A DNA stretch of 64,000 nt, from the NCBI GenBank assembly GCA_026419785.1, contig JAODTK010002765.1, positions 409,501 to 473,500 on the forward strand, written 5' to 3'. Position numbers and translations under genes: made by a program. Below, piece by piece: positions 21,968 through 35,254 of this stretch (positions are counted from its first letter, which is position 1; each line of letters begins with the position of its first letter). This DNA comes from Sclerodactyla briareus (lineage: Eukaryota > Echinodermata > Holothuroidea > Dendrochirotida > Sclerodactylidae). The notes below the pieces were generated by a model that was not told the origin of the DNA, did no database searches, and was given only the letters and a program-made list of their open reading frames with translations.

Positions 21968-23690
21968 ATAATGAGTGAAGAATATACCTTGTTGTCTGAT
22001 TGGCGTGTGCCAGACCACAATTTCTACTATGCCTACCCTACTACCAGTCCATTCAATTCATTTTTAATTTGAAACTTATTCACATTGTTTCATCTGGTCC
22101 CACACGAGCACCAATTAGGTATTGGCTCATACTGATCACTCGAGCCTGTGAATCTTTACCTGACAATAAATCACCACCCAATGACTTTTTGATCCTTGAC
22201 ATCAGAGTAATCTATTGCAGTCATGACAGAGTGGTGACGTATGTATGTGTGTATGTGCCTGTGCTTTGTGAACACGATAACTTTACCCCAACCTGGATTG
22301 ATGAAGAGAGAGTACAGAACCATAAATTGTTTTGGTAAGGTCAGGGGTGAATTTCAATGGACAAATAGAAAATTTGTGAAAAGTTAATATTTTGCAATTA
22401 TAGCTGTTTTGTTAAAACCCCATAACTCGACCCCACCCGAATGGATGAAGCTCATACTTGTATGCGTGTCCCGATGATGAGTTCATGAACCCTACTGTGT
22501 TTTGTGAGGTCACCAAGAGTCAAAGTCTGAAATCCTCGAATTAGTGGTGCTATCTTATCAAGAGTATAGGAACCCTTTGGTTGGTTGGGATTAACGGGAA
22601 ATTTGACAGATGTACGTTCCCATAACGACCTGGTACAATCTCCAAATTTTCCTGTGTCTGGCTAAGATTGCCAGAAGAGTCAGGAATCCACTAAAGCTTT
22701 TGGGTTTCTGCAATCTGGAAAAATTGTTGGGACACTTGGCAGCATTTCGAACAGAGAAACCTATGTCCATGGTCTGGCATGAGTACTTGCCCTGGAAACA
22801 CTTGGTCCACCTCACCCCCCCCCTCCCCCCTCCCCCTGACAATTTGCACTTAGTTAACTTCTCCGCTGCAGACAACAACATTGAACGGGGCGGGGTGTCC
22901 AAGGTATTTTAATCCAAAGATTGTGGTTAACTTGAATTTGTGAACACCACAAATATCAGCCAAAGATTGAGGATGCTGCTGGCCGAGTAGTTTAAATTCA
23001 TATTTATGAGAAGCAGTTTCGATCGACCATTTGATGACTGCTTCCCTCCTAAACGCTATCAATGAACTTACATTGCTTTGATTAAATGAATACATGAGAG
23101 AATAAAATTGAAAAGAGTGAATGTGTCCATAACAATAATCCCATAGCCCGGACAGAAGTTTGCGAGAATATTTTTTATGTGCATGGATCTAGTGAAGGTG
23201 TTTAGTAAAAATTCCATAGCGGGACGGTTAGTTTTGGCAGAGAAGATCTCTGTGCAGGGATAATAGTGAAGGTGGGTTTGGTAAAATTTGCACTAACTAC
23301 TTGTAAGCCTACTGCGTCCAACGTCATCCTAGTCACTACAGGCTCACAATAATTTAAACAATGTGAAACAGATGCTATCTTAACCAGTTCCACCATGAAA
23401 CTTTGCGAAAGCCTTCGAAGATCTCTAAAAAAGCAATCAACTGCTCTCCACCTCTACTTGATCGAGGAGAAAAGGTCACAATGTGACTATCATCTCTCTG
23501 CACTAATCTATGTGTCTTAGATTATATACCATATTATATATTTTTTTGTTTCAGCTGTTATCTCGATATTTTCTATGGTCAACATCGTAATTTGAAAATA
23601 TCTCTTCTCTCCAGAATAGCACCATGTCATCACTCACTATAGTGGAGGTGCAAGGAACTGCAGTTTTGTGACCTTCTTCAACAGAATTTT
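21968..23690. other. Dispersed-repeat region, no gene
   Basis: Two diverged copies of a dispersed repeat occur at about 22,270-22,340 and 22,420-22,510, marked by 'ataact-ccccacc…gatgaagctcatactt', 'gttcatgaaccct' and 'gaggtcaa'. The same family is at 27,780-28,110, in pieces at 37.0-37.65, 43.2-43.7 and 44.3-44.7 kb, and reversed at about 62.0 kb. Confidence 0.55.
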
Positions 23691-23963
23691 TTAGTGGCAA
23701 TTTGGTCCCACTATCCATTTTCCTGAGTATACTTCAGCTTCCAGTATAAGTCTTTGCCAGTGAAATGTGTTGACTATTATTATCTCTTTGAAACCTTTAT
23801 GCCGGAGAAAACTGTATCCTGTTGCTGCTGTGCAAGTCACATGTGTGTTGTCGATGTTAACGACACAACACCATGCACGATATCCGTACTGTGGAACTGC
23901 AACATGTTCCTTAGCCTTATTGCTTCTAAGGAATGGCAAACAACATGAAGAACCTCTTGTCAT
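23691..23963 (-). mobile_element. Possible piggyBac-like transposase fragment
   Basis: A 90-codon open stretch on the minus strand reads CLPFLRSNKAKEHVAVPQYG, YRAWCCVVNI and, about 35 residues later, LEAEVYSGK. In piggyBac-derived transposases a block of the type PF.GR...K.....P..GYK.W is followed by …EVYTGK (recalled family pattern). The extra residues between the two blocks and the weak match keep this tentative. It may instead be an unrelated open frame. Confidence 0.3.
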
Positions 23964-25455
23964 GTTCTCCTGCCAACAGCCACAGTTGGATTGAAAAGTG
24001 AGCTATCGCATAGTCAAAACAAGAGAAGTATTCCAAATCATAGTAGAGCTCGCAACTGGTTGCATCGGACCTAATGACTCATACACGACGACATCCAAGT
24101 TTGGGACTACATGTCACTCACGTCAACGCAATATAATGATAATATTCCGGTCCTCATATAGCGCGTTTTCCATCTAAGTTCTACTATACATATATTACCC
24201 CATTCATTAGAACCAGTTCCGGCCACTCCGTCATCCCGAGAGTATATGTCTGCCAGTTCGGCCGCACAATTGTTCACAGGTTCGCACTTTCCCCTACCCT
24301 AGGTGGAGAAAGGCAAGAGACAAATTACTCCTTTGCCCATGGTTAGCTCTACCGACTGTGTGCAGTGACCTTGGGGTGAAATGTATACCCAACCCAGACA
24401 CAGCGGATTTGAAGAGGGTTTTGCCTCAGTCCCTGTCAACCCATTCTAGCTGAAAATCTGACGTAAACTGTTTAATAGGATGACTCATCTACTAATCAGG
24501 CCAATTGGAATACTCATGCGACCTAACCTGGCACCGAGTAGCTTTCCTAGACGCGTGATCAAACAAACTGAAGACTACGTCGTTTGATGGGGCATCCGCA
24601 CCACCCTGCCAGACGGGAAGTATCAGTGTATTAATACACTTTTGCCCGTGGTAAGAAGAATGTACTCGGCTGAAACATAATGGACTGCCATTTGGCTGGA
24701 AACCCCGCCCAGGACGGGCTCTCAGTTAGGTCACAAATTGTATTATGCCAGCCATGAGACCACCGATTACCTCCTGTATAACAACAAAAACTCATATGAC
24801 CATGGTATCCCAGAACAAGCTTGTATTTTCAACGGAAGGCTACAGTCAGTTCAATTGCAGTGCACTTCATTCCATGCAATTTCACATTTTGTTCATGTGT
24901 CATGAAGCAAAGCATGTGATCGTAATGATCTGTATTGTTTTCAAATGTTTTAGTGCTTATTTCACCTTCAGCCTATCCCTAAGTCAAGTGCTGGCACTAC
25001 TATTAACCATTCCCCCTAGAATACAATAGGGTAATCCCCATCACCTGGCTGGGTGGGCCTATTTTACCAGAAATGTATTATACTTTGTATAACAATCTGG
25101 ATAAACTATTGGGAACCCAAACCAGGCCACTGATTACACGTCTAGAAGTTCCCCACAGTCTGTGAGTAGGTGATTAGTCAGTTCTTGGGTCTGATAGGCC
25201 GCTAGCAGTATACATAATAGGCCAGGCTGGTAGTCTAGTCCAGTACGCTCGTTTGCTACTCTCTGCTAAATCATAGCCTGCAAGTAGTCTGAATAGACAG
25301 AAGGCTTCAGCCGCCATTATCAAGATGATTTGGGTGGGTAAGGTGCTACGGGATGACTCAGAATGGTTTGTGTTCGAGTGAAATGTGGGATTGCAAAGAA
25401 GGAAGAATGATTTTAAAAAAATCTGATATCAATCAAGTACATCCTATTTTTTCTG
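23964..25455. other. No recognised gene
   Basis: No convincing coding frame. A phrase 'ccggtcctcatatagcgc' at about 24,150 looks like the edge of a dispersed repeat. Confidence 0.4.
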
Positions 25456-25456
25456 A

Positions 25457-25458
<2 letters not shown>

Positions 25459-25487
<29 letters not shown>
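25459..25487 (+). repeat. Poly(A) tract of about 26 bases
   Basis: A long A run following 'ttctgattttt'. It could be the tail of a retroposed element inserted on the plus strand, but I could not name the element upstream or find a target duplication. Confidence 0.6.
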
Positions 25488-26193
25488 CGCAACCCGGAGG
25501 TCACTCCTACACAGGGGATGGTGTTAATATTGGGGAAGGTATCAGCAAAAAAGTACCCTCATTCCACAGTTTCTCATCATGACTGGAATATTCATGTCAA
25601 TACAGGAATCCATTGTATTTTCCTCAAGTGACATCAAATTGGAAAGATGCACTGCTGAAAGAGCTCTTTGTCTATTGCTCTATAGGAAGTTCCTTCCGCT
25701 ATCTGCCATGACTCCTCCAGTGACCTCTTCCCTGCCTTCGCTCCTCTCTGCATGCTTTCCTCCTCTTTCAGGCCTAAGCCTTCCCTAGCCTCTAGACCCT
25801 TTCCTTGCCTTCCGCCATGTGAAAAAATGCTGCTGTGGCAATGTTCCTCCTCTCTATAAGTCAACGTTTGGCAGACGCACCACTGTTAAACTGCAGGATG
25901 CCCAGAATCACTGCAATTTCAGTTGGCCCTCGATCCACCCCCTGAGTTCGTGCTTCGGTGCTCGGAGCCAGACCAGGCTGTTGAGGCTCTCAATTTGGTT
26001 TTGAGAGTAGCCTGGCAGACAACTGCGCAGCAAGAGGGCTCCCTCACCTCTCAAACCAGGCGAAAGAAAGTCTGAGACTGCCTCCTCTAGATGTTGACGA
26101 CTTCATGGGAATGCTGGTTGAAATCCTACTTGGTGGCACACCAACTGTCCTCGCCATCAGGACAATCTGATGACGAGGCTGCCAGTTCAGAGA

Positions 26194-26454
26194 TCATGAC
26201 ACTGTTATGAGCACAAGACGAAGAAGGCTTTCCTCAATCTCGCTAAGCTTTCTTGGATATAGACACGGACTCTGTTGGTGTGGTGGTTTCTCTAGTAACT
26301 TGCATGAATGGCCTGCCATAGTACAACTAGATATCATCAATACATCCATCTTTGAGCCGGTACCCTCTACTGCTGATTCCTTTCCATCAGCTTCATTTTT
26401 GCCTCCTTCTTTATTGCTTGACAAGTCGAGGAATCTGTGCATGCAATTCTCCAT
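26194..26454 (-). CDS. Weak candidate exon, unidentified
   Basis: An 86-codon minus-strand open stretch has protein-like composition (ENCMHRFLDLSSNKEGG; EADGKESAVEGTGSKMDVLM; RKLSEIEESLLRLV). Splice sites were not convincing, and the opposite strand is equally open at 26,207-26,473. No family recognised; listed because one of the two strands may be coding. Confidence 0.2.
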   Translation of the reverse strand: MENCMHRFLDLSSNKEGGKNEADGKESAVEGTGSKMDVLMISSCTMAGHSCKLLEKPPHQQSPCLYPRKLSEIEESLLRLVLITVS

Positions 26455-26479
26455 GATGATACATGAACGCTAGTGGTTG

Positions 26480-29400
26480 TGGTGTCAGGTCAGAAGTTAT
26501 CTAAGGTCCGCAGTCTTAAAACCTTGAAATGCGATGAGAATAACCTGGCTATGAACTGACTGTGTTCCTGTTGGTGCTGATCCCATCATGTCTTCAAAGT
26601 CATAGGTTGAGATGACATGCAGTGGCCCATTCTATCGGACAATGAGTTCGCAGACTTGAACAATGAGTTCATGGGCGTGAACAACAAGTCCACAGAAACT
26701 TGGCACCCTCCAAATACGACGTGAACGATAAGTTCACAGACGTGAACAATGAGTTCACAGACGTGAACAATGAGTTCACAGACGTGAACAATGAGTTCAC
26801 AGAACTATACAAGGAACCTAAACAAAACGACCAACAGATAATAAACCCGACAGGCAGAACACCCTGCAATCACAGCCTACCAAGCTATAAACGTTCAACA
26901 GGGTCAACAGTTCAGGGTCCTTTTTGTTCCATCAATATAGGCACAGCCTGGGATAGACCAATCTAGCGTTTTGATGTTTCAGACCTAATGGAGCAGGATC
27001 TCGCAAGACCCGTCTCTCGATCGTCCTCGCTCATGCTCAACACACATCCCAGCAGCAAGACAGTTCTCGGCAAAGATTCATGGAGGTTCTGTTAGGGTGG
27101 CACCACTTCTGCCAATTATGCAAGAGGATATAATGTTGAGATCACAAATCTGAATTTTCAGGAACAAACGGTCGCAAGGGACACCAACCACCGGAATGCG
27201 AACCTCGTGAATTTAGGTGTCATTAAAACTTCTAATGCAAACCGGCAAAACTCAAAAACCACCTCCGGGAACTCAAGCCTCGGGAACATCAAACCCCAGA
27301 AACATTGGACCCCAGGAACATCCGGTAGACCCTGTGGCCTCAACCTGAATTGACCTTCCTGTCTAAAGCTCTGGTGACCCAAATGCCATAAAAATGTATC
27401 ATACTGTCAACCCTCCTCAGTGGCGTCAAATCTGATCGACCTATCTCTCTTAAAGCTCTGATGAGAACCTCCCGAGGTGGATGATTTCTTTCTCGATCCC
27501 ATTTCAATAGTGCTTGTTAGGCGCGGTGTCAAATCTGATCAACATATCTTGTCTTTCTTGCCAGGAAAATGTTGCCTTAACTGTCAAACAACCTTCCTTA
27601 GTGACGTCAAATCTGATCGACATATCTTCTCAAAGCTTCTGATGATACCCTCCAGAGTTGGATGAACCCCTTTTGTGATCCATCTCATAGTGCTGGTTAA
27701 ACTGGTGTCAAATCTGATCAACCTCAACCTATCTGTCTAATGCTCTTGTCTGTTGCTCTATGAAACCAATTTTTGGGGTGTCAGGTCATAGGTCTGAAAG
27801 ATCTGTAAACACGATAATTCCAAATGGTTGGTCTGATTGAAATTTGGTTTGTAACTTTCTTATTGGGGGTACGAACCATATTGTCTTATTGGTTCTGGTC
27901 GGAGGTAAATTTTGATCAGAAATGAAAAAAGTTGGAAAAGTCTATATTTTAGCCAATTTTTGGTTGTGAACTTGATAACTCTCGACCCCACCTGGATGCA
28001 CAAAGCCAATACTTGGTATGTGTGTTCCCCATATGAGTACATGAAACCCTATTGTTTGTAGTATCAGTCGAGGTCAAAGTCTGAAAACTTTGAAATGTGA
28101 TGAGAATTACCTGGCTGTAAACTGACTGGGTTCCTGTTTGTGCTGATTCCCATCATTCTTTGAAGGTCACAGTTTGAGATGACATGCAGTTGTGGCCCAT
28201 TCTATCAGACAATGGTTCAACAGACGTGAACATGAGTTACAACGTGAACAATGAGTTCACAGAACTTGGACTAGAAAAACATTGTTAACCGTGAGTTCCA
28301 CAGAACTATGCAGGACCTAAACAAACGACCAACACGTAATAAACCCAACATGCAGAACAAACCCTGCAATCACAGGCTACCAAGCTATAACCTTTAACTG
28401 AGTTCAGTCCATTTTGTTCCAGAATCATATCGGCCAGCTCGTGAGAGCCGATCCAGCGTTTGAAGTGTTCAACCTAATGGATTCAGGATCTCGCAAGACC
28501 TCAATCGGCCTCACCCCCACATCCCGCATCAAGCTTAGTTCTCGCAACATTCATGAGGTTCCGTTTAGCGGGCACCACTTCTGCCTTTATACACAGAGTA
28601 ATATAATGGTTGATATCACAAATCTAATATTCGGGAACATCGATCCAGGGACACCAAACCTCAGAGTATCAAACCGCGGAAACATCAAAACTTGGTTGTC
28701 CTTAAACTTCCATGCAAACGGAAAAATAAACCCGGGAAAATCGGCCTCAGGAACATCAAACCTAGAAACATTGGGACCCCCGCACATTGGGTAACCCGTG
28801 GCGTCAAATCTGATTGGAGTGTAGTGTAGATAGCATGTCTGCGCAGTCAAAGTTTGAGATGACATGCAGTGGCCTATTCTATCGCACAATGGGTTCACAG
28901 ACGTGAACAATGAGTTCATGGGCCGTACCACGAGTCCAAAGAAAACTTGGCAACCCAAAATACACGTGAACAATGAGTCACAGACTGAACAACGAGTCCA
29001 CAGAAACTTGGCAACTTCAAAAAACATTGTGAACAGTGCGTTTCACACGAACTATACAATGGGAACCTAACTACAACGACCAATATAATAACCCAACAGG
29101 CAGAACACCCTGCAATCACAGTCTACCAAGCTATCACGTTAACAGATTCAGGTCCATTTTGTCCGCATCAATTAGCACCAGCTCGTCGATAGGCTGATCC
29201 AGCGTGAGTTTTTAGGCCTAATGAGCATGATCTCGCAAGACCTCAATCGTGCTCAACACACATCCAGCAGGCAAGTTAGTTCTCAGCATAAAGATCATGG
29301 GAGGTTCCGTTTAGCATGGCCACCACTCTGCCATTACAGTCAACTTCCTCCAAGTGGCGTCAAATCTGATCGACCTACCTTCCTAAAGCTCTGATGAGAA

Positions 29401-30830
29401 CCTCTCGAGGTTTGATGATTTTTTTTCGATGCCCAATTTCAAAAGTGTTTGTAAGCAGCGGTGTCAAATCTGATCACAAAACATATCTTGTCTTTCTTGA
29501 CAGAAACATGTTGCCTTACTGTCAACCTTCCCTGAGGGGGTGACTCATCTGATTGCTTACTTTCTCCTAAAGACTACTACTGGCAACTTCAAAAAACTTG
29601 TGAAACAGTGAGTTCACAGAAACTATACAAGAACCTAAACAAAACGACCAACAGTAATAAACCCAACAGGCAAACACCTGCAACCACAGCCTACCAAGCT
29701 ATAAACGTAACAGAGTTAGGTCGCATTTTGTTCCATCAATATCGGCACAGCCGTCGATAGCTGATCCAGCCGTTTGAGTTTTTAGGCCTAATGAAGCAGG
29801 ATCTGCGCCCAAGACCCAATCGCTGCTCAACACAATCCAGCGCAATTAGTTCTCAGCAAAGATTCATGGAGGTTCAATTTAGCGTGGCACCACTTCTGCC
29901 ATACCGTCAAACCTCCTCAGTGCATCAAATCTGATTCGACCTATCTTTCTTAAAAGCTATGATGGAACCTCTCGAGGTGGATGATTTTTTTTTTCGATCC
30001 CATTTCAAAAGTGTTGTAAGCAGCTGTCAAATCTGATCAACATATCTTGTCTTTTGCCTTGAACAGAAAAATGTGCCATTACTGTCACCATTCCTCAGTG
30101 ACGTCAAATCTGATTGACTTACGTTCCTAAAGCACTGCACGAGAGCCTGCAGAGGTGAATGACCCTTCTTTTATCCCCTTTCAATAATTGCTTGTTAGCA
30201 GCGTGTCAATTGATCAACCTATCTGTCCTAACGCTCTGGTGCCCCAAATGGCCAGAAAAATGTAGTCATACCAACATTCTTCCTCAGTGCGTCAAATCTG
30301 ATGACCTATCTTTTTTTCCTGAAGTCTCTGATGAGACCCTCCCGGTGGATTATTTTTTTTTCGATCCCATTTCAAAAGTGCTTGTTAGCAGCGATGTCAA
30401 TCGATCAACATATCTTGTCTTTCTTGCCAGGAAAAATGTTGCCTTACTGTCACCTTTCCTCGTGAACGTCAAATCGATTGACTTGTCTTTCCTAAAGCCT
30501 GCAGGAGCTGCAAGTTGGGATTACCCTTCTTTTGATCCATTCATCAGTGCTGTTAGCAGCGGGGTCAAAATCTGATCACCTATCTCGTCTAGAGCTCTGG
30601 TGACCCAAATGCCAAAAAAAAAAAAAAAAATGTAGTCCTACCGTCAACCTTCCTCAGTGGCGTCAAATCTGATGACCTATCTTCTTAAGCCTCTGATGAG
30701 GAACCTCCCTGGTGATGATTTTTTTTTTTTTTCGATCCTTTCATTAGTTCTGGTTAGCAATGTCAAATCTGATTGACCTATCTTTTTTCAGAAGCTTCTG
30801 TGCAGCCTCCAGGGCTCACTCCCAAAATAC
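26480..30830 (+). repeat. Mosaic array: minisatellite module alternating with the dimeric satellite
   Basis: Three recurring blocks interleave. Block M ('tgagatgacatgcagtggcc', then copies of 'gtgaacaatgagttcacag', then 'ctataca-gaacctaaacaaacgacc') lies at about 26,610, 28,180, 28,855 and 29,580. Block F ('ggaacatcaaac…cc-agaaacattgg') lies at about 27,170-27,330 and 28,630-28,800. Block S, the satellite of 17-22 kb, lies at 27,340-27,735, 29,335-29,570 and 29,915-30,800. Every M copy is followed by the 'cagcaagctagttctc…ggaggttccgtttagcgtgg' type tail, and then by F or S. Copies are strongly diverged with many one-base deletions. Confidence 0.8.
26719..26802 (+). repeat. 21-bp minisatellite, four perfect or near-perfect copies
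   Basis: Units start at 26,719, 26,740, 26,761 and 26,782; the last three are identical (acgtgaacaatgagttcac + ag). Being a multiple of three it translates as a TDVNNEF repeat on the plus strand. Degenerate copies continue upstream to about 26,640 and recur at 28,205-28,290 and 28,880-29,060. Confidence 0.9.
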
Positions 30831-31008
30831 ACTGTTGAGCGAGTTGCCAGATGGTACCTTGTCCTTATCACCATATTTAGAAATTCCATTCCTCTATATA
30901 GGGTTGTATTTTCCTTCCCATTAATCCCCTCTGCCACCAACTGCTCTTGGGGGACAGCCAACCTCTGCTAATTATTTGTCACTGTCGACATAGATGACAG
31001 CCTCTACA

Positions 31009-31330
31009 GGCGGATTAGCTCACTCGGTATAGCTTCCGACTTAGATCATAGATTGCGAGTTTGAATTCCAGTGAAGGCCCGAGGGCGTTTCCGCAGTGCT
31101 GTTAGACAAGGCATGTCACCTTGAATATCTCACGCTACCCAACATTCAAAGTGGGTAACCTGCGGGTAACGGAAGTGGGCGCCGCTGCGTTGGCTGCCAG
31201 GGGTGTAGTAGGTCGTGAGCGAATGTGCACCCTGGGTGGTGCGGCAGAGTCTCCATCAGGTTACCAATGCTCAGGGGAGATTTAGCGGCTAGTCGTGTGA
31301 AGAGGGGCTGCCTATAAACCTGAATTTGAC
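31009..31330 (+). mobile_element. tRNA-derived SINE
   Basis: The 5' part looks like a degenerate tRNA with internal RNA polymerase III promoter boxes: A box tagctcactcgg (31,016-31,027) and B box gtttgaattcc (31,059-31,069), about the usual distance apart. It is followed by a body 'gacaaggcatgtcacc…acgctaccca…gtgggtaacctgcgg' resembling tRNA-related SINE bodies of marine invertebrates. The tRNA part lacks a clean cloverleaf and continues into the body, so it is a SINE rather than a tRNA gene. The 3' limit is uncertain. Confidence 0.6.
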
Positions 31331-32250
31331 ACATTTTTTTTTTTTTTCCTGCTGGTGGGAGCTATATTCGCTTCTCATAGTGGTTAGTCTGACTGCCTAA
31401 TCTTTCGTAGAGCAGAGCCTCCTCTCCCTAATACTTCCCGTTGTCAGCTCTAGCTAGTCCAACGTTGTATTATGATCATCGATCTTCCTTTCATACATTT
31501 CATTATATATATATAAATGTGCTTATTTAAGGACGCACCTTGTCCGGGGCTGTAGGGGTGCCTCATACAATTAACAAGTGCATTATGGAATGACCTTTAC
31601 CTGTACACACGTTGTCCCGCTTCACAATCTATAAATGTCTTCTTTCGCACTGAATATGTCCGTTTCATGTGCACCCAAATTTCTTGAATGAAAGAATGCG
31701 GGATTATACTCGGCTGGCGGTTTACCCTCACCAACATTTTCTCTATTTTAATATGTTGTATGTTAGTTGATGCTGTGCTGATGTCTTACAATTACAACTT
31801 TCATATATGGAATGTTTGATATCTGCTAGCTTGGTGGCTATGTCCCTCAAACCAAGGACCCAGAATATTTGGTCCTCGTCTGATGTGATCCTCCTCCCAC
31901 TCCATCAAATTGTCACCATATCTAGAATCTTCCTTTGGCGAGACTTGGGCAACAGCTAACCATTGCAGAATTATGTTTGCCTCTGTCGACTCGGACGCTA
32001 GCCTGATACATGTTTATTATCAACCAATGGTACATTCTGAGTTATTTAGGATTTCAAGGTCTGATTAGAGTACAGTATCATGATACTTGATAGTGAAATT
32101 ATTTACCAGTGTGGTACTTGGGCTGTCCGAATTTACCAAGAAATAGATCAAGCATTCAACTCCCAAGTCATCTTTCTGTCTGCTGTGTGATTCCCAATCT
32201 CACATTCTCAGTCCTGTCGGAATGGAGTTCAGGAAGAGACTCAGCAATTA
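31331..32250. other. No recognised gene
   Basis: A T run at about 31,334-31,347 and AT-rich single-copy-looking sequence; a short (AT)n lies at about 31,503-31,516. Confidence 0.4.
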
Positions 32251-32254
32251 CTTC

Positions 32255-32277
32255 TGTGTGTGTGTGTGTGTGTGTGT
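32255..32277 (+). repeat. (TG)n microsatellite
   Basis: About 11 uninterrupted TG dinucleotides. Confidence 0.9.
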
Positions 32278-32409
32278 TTGTTACACTTCTACTTGTTAGC
32301 CAACTAATATCATTATATCCCTGCGACACTGGAAGCATCCGGGGATATTATTGGTTGTGGGTGCGTAGCCGCCGTCCCAGGCTCCGCCGCTGCCAGAAAC
32401 TTAGGTGGT

Positions 32410-32900
32410 TAGCGCATTAACTCTTGAACGCTTTGTCCGATTGATCTGAAACTTGGTACACATGTTCGCCCTAGTGGAATCTGGATGAGTTCAAAAGGGG
32501 CATCATCTGCAATGCTGGGAAGCCCGCTGATTTGCCATATTTACTGCGAAATTTTAAGAGTAGTCGGATTTGAACGAAACTTGGTGGGTAGGACTACTGA
32601 AGTGATTCTAGGAAATGTGGAGGTCATTCAAGGTCATCGAAGGTCAAATTTTTCGAAATTCATGCGATTTACCAAACTTTGTCAGATTTGAACGAAACTT
32701 GGTGGGTAGGGACTATAGTTGTTCCCGAAAAATGTGGAGGTCATTCAAAGTCATAGCGAGTCCAAATTTGCGAAAGCATGCAATTGACAAAAATTGGTGG
32801 AGGGGGGGGGGGGATTACATTTGTTCTCTCACGAAGTTTAGAAGATAGAAGTCATTTCAGAGCCATCATGGGTCAAATTTGCATAATTCATGTGCCTATA
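32410..32900 (+). repeat. Short tandem array, unit about 130 bp
   Basis: 'tttgaacgaaacttggtgggtagg' type words recur at about 32,569 and 32,687, with related forms at about 32,440, 32,790 and 32,925, each followed by 'aaatgtggaggtcattcaa-gtcat' or a relative. A run of 12 G residues (32,802-32,813) interrupts the third unit. Confidence 0.65.
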
Positions 32901-35251
32901 TTATTAAACTTCCATGGATTACAAACAAAAACTTGGTAGGTGAGTGTATCTGGGTTTATGACCAGAATGGGGTTCTTTATGGGGTGTTAGATACTCATTC
33001 CCAATGATGCTCAAAAGCATGGGATAGACACGTGGGCCGGCTTACCCACAACACATGTCTAGTTTTACATATATGGAAGGACAATGGTCATGTTTGTAAC
33101 AGATTTTCTTCAATAGCACAAGAAAAAGAGGAATGACAAAATGCCCACACCCCAAATAGCATTGTTCTCGCATTGTTGCCTTGTGATTCATTTCAATTTA
33201 CTTGTGAGGAATCTGACAGCATCGATGACATCACGAGGGTAACACCTTAGAGGCTGCCCATAGACTACCACAGTAAATGCTGCTCTGTTGCATCATGATT
33301 ACAGAAATATGAAATAGGTATTCAATTAGAAATAATGAGATCTTTGTTTAACTGTCATGAACAATTTTGTGAGCTTTTATTCGGATCCCATCTATAGTTG
33401 TTTGTTACAGGGTTTTCAAAAGCTCATGTTTTACATTGAGTTTGTATTACGGAAGGTCCTGTGGTTCCCCCCTTCCCCCATGATGTCACCAGGCAAATGT
33501 TGCAATAGCTAATTGCCCTATTGTCATTGATTCAGCTGGAAATTGGTATACGAAGGTTGGCTGCCACAGTGTAATAAATAGAAAGCACTGACCATTGGTC
33601 TTTTACAATGGAAAGAATGTATACTGCAACTGGAATTAGTGGATGGCCAATCTGTAAAGCATTAATTTGGCAGGTATATAGATATTGCATATTACTATTT
33701 GTTATGACATATGCTTGTTTACCTTATGGTGAGGTTTACATCTTTCTCGACTATATCGATAAGATCTGCATATGTATTTATCATGTATACAATAATTGTG
33801 GGCCGATATGTATATGAGTTCTGATCATTCTTCATCATCTAATATTTAACCACAGAACAATATGATTGCATAGGTTTTATTCCGTACCCTTAATGTTTAT
33901 CATGCCTGAGTCAGATCAGTGATGTTGACAGAGCTAATTCATGCACATTGGATATTACTATACCCCCATGATGAAGTGCACATCTTTCTTGACTCAAAAT
34001 ATTCCTAATAGTGTATCATTAGTAATGAATGACTGAGATTTCAATTGTGGCAGCTATATATTTCTAATACGGCTTCACCATTTGAATAAACATAAAAAAC
34101 AACGAATATGACAACTGAAATTGGACAATTAGGTTTTATTCTTGGTATATTCTTGGTACAGAGTGAAACCACAAATTCCCAGCAGTAGTTATTTCGATTA
34201 CAATAAAGAACTACCAGAATTCCCCAAATTCCTATTCTGGTCCACAGGCCCGGGACAGTCTATCTATCGGACCCGGCATTACAGACTGATCTTTCTGACA
34301 TGGGACATGAAAATAGTTAGGAACAAACACCCACCTGTCCCAAACTATCAACTAAGTGTTACACTACCATGTAGATACACTCAAAGTTAACGTGCATAGT
34401 ATAAGCCTTACAGTAATTCCAATGCTGTTCAGTAGAGCTAATCTACCTTGTGTTGTCTGTGTAAGCACTTTGGTATGTTATTATTCGAGCTGCTGTATAC
34501 AGTCTACCTCATGGTTCCCTTGATGTTTTACATATATTTCTAATATGCCTGTTTTTCATTCTGATATTTACTCATCACAGACAATACATATGAGCAACAG
34601 AAGAATGATACTGTTTGTAACAAATTTTATTCCTTGCCGGTACCATCAGTAACAATGTGGTGTTTTCAAAACGCTGTACCCTGGAATACCATAGCGTACA
34701 CCAAATTTGGGCATATCAGATGAAAACTATAGCTTCCGCATTCAGGCAAGGTCATGGGATGACGAATGTGTGGGAAGTGCATTGAAGTAGTCCAGTCGGG
34801 ACTATCAGTGTTTTTTCGAACTGGTATGTTATGTATGTATGCAAGATAAAACATGTTCTTTTGATACACAAGTGGTGACTTTGAGAATATCAGATGACCT
34901 CCACTTCCACTTTCAAAATGGCGACCAATTCGATACTCAAAATCGAGAATCATTCCAAAATGTTTCCATCCAGAAAGGTAATTCATGTGAACAAACTTGT
35001 AGATGGGAAGATTAGGACTGAATTCTTGCAATGGGAAAAAGACACAGTGGAGTGTCAATTGGATGCTGAAGGGTCCCCTGTATGACAAGTTTTGCGTGTC
35101 AAGAGAACGCATCCCACCAGTTGTGAACTTGTATGGACAGTTATTACAAGATCGAAGAACGCAGCAATAAGTAAGTCGGATAACAGTGGACCAGTACAGA
35201 TCCCTATGGAATGCCTAACCCAGCAGCAGCAGGTTCTGATAACTGGCTGAA
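32901..35251. other. Intergenic; diverged dispersed repeats
   Basis: Phrases such as 'gattgcataggttttattccgta' recur in altered form at about 33,865, 34,125 and 34,620, suggesting old repeats. A 148-codon minus-strand open frame at 34,666-35,112 lacks any motif or splice support, so I do not call it a gene. Confidence 0.4.
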
Positions 35252-35254
35252 TAA

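Noticed and set aside
22591-22912. Pair of 100-codon open frames on opposite strands
   Set aside because: They overlap a polypyrimidine tract and each is the shadow of the other; no splice sites or motif.
26719-26802. Regular 21-base repeats as a CRISPR array
   Set aside because: Repeats are directly adjacent with no unique spacers, and the window is eukaryotic.
31009-31080. Functional tRNA gene
   Set aside because: A and B boxes are present but the arms do not pair well, and a SINE body follows directly.
34666-35112. 148-codon open frame on the minus strand
   Set aside because: No motif, no splice context, and amino acid composition typical of AT-rich noncoding sequence.
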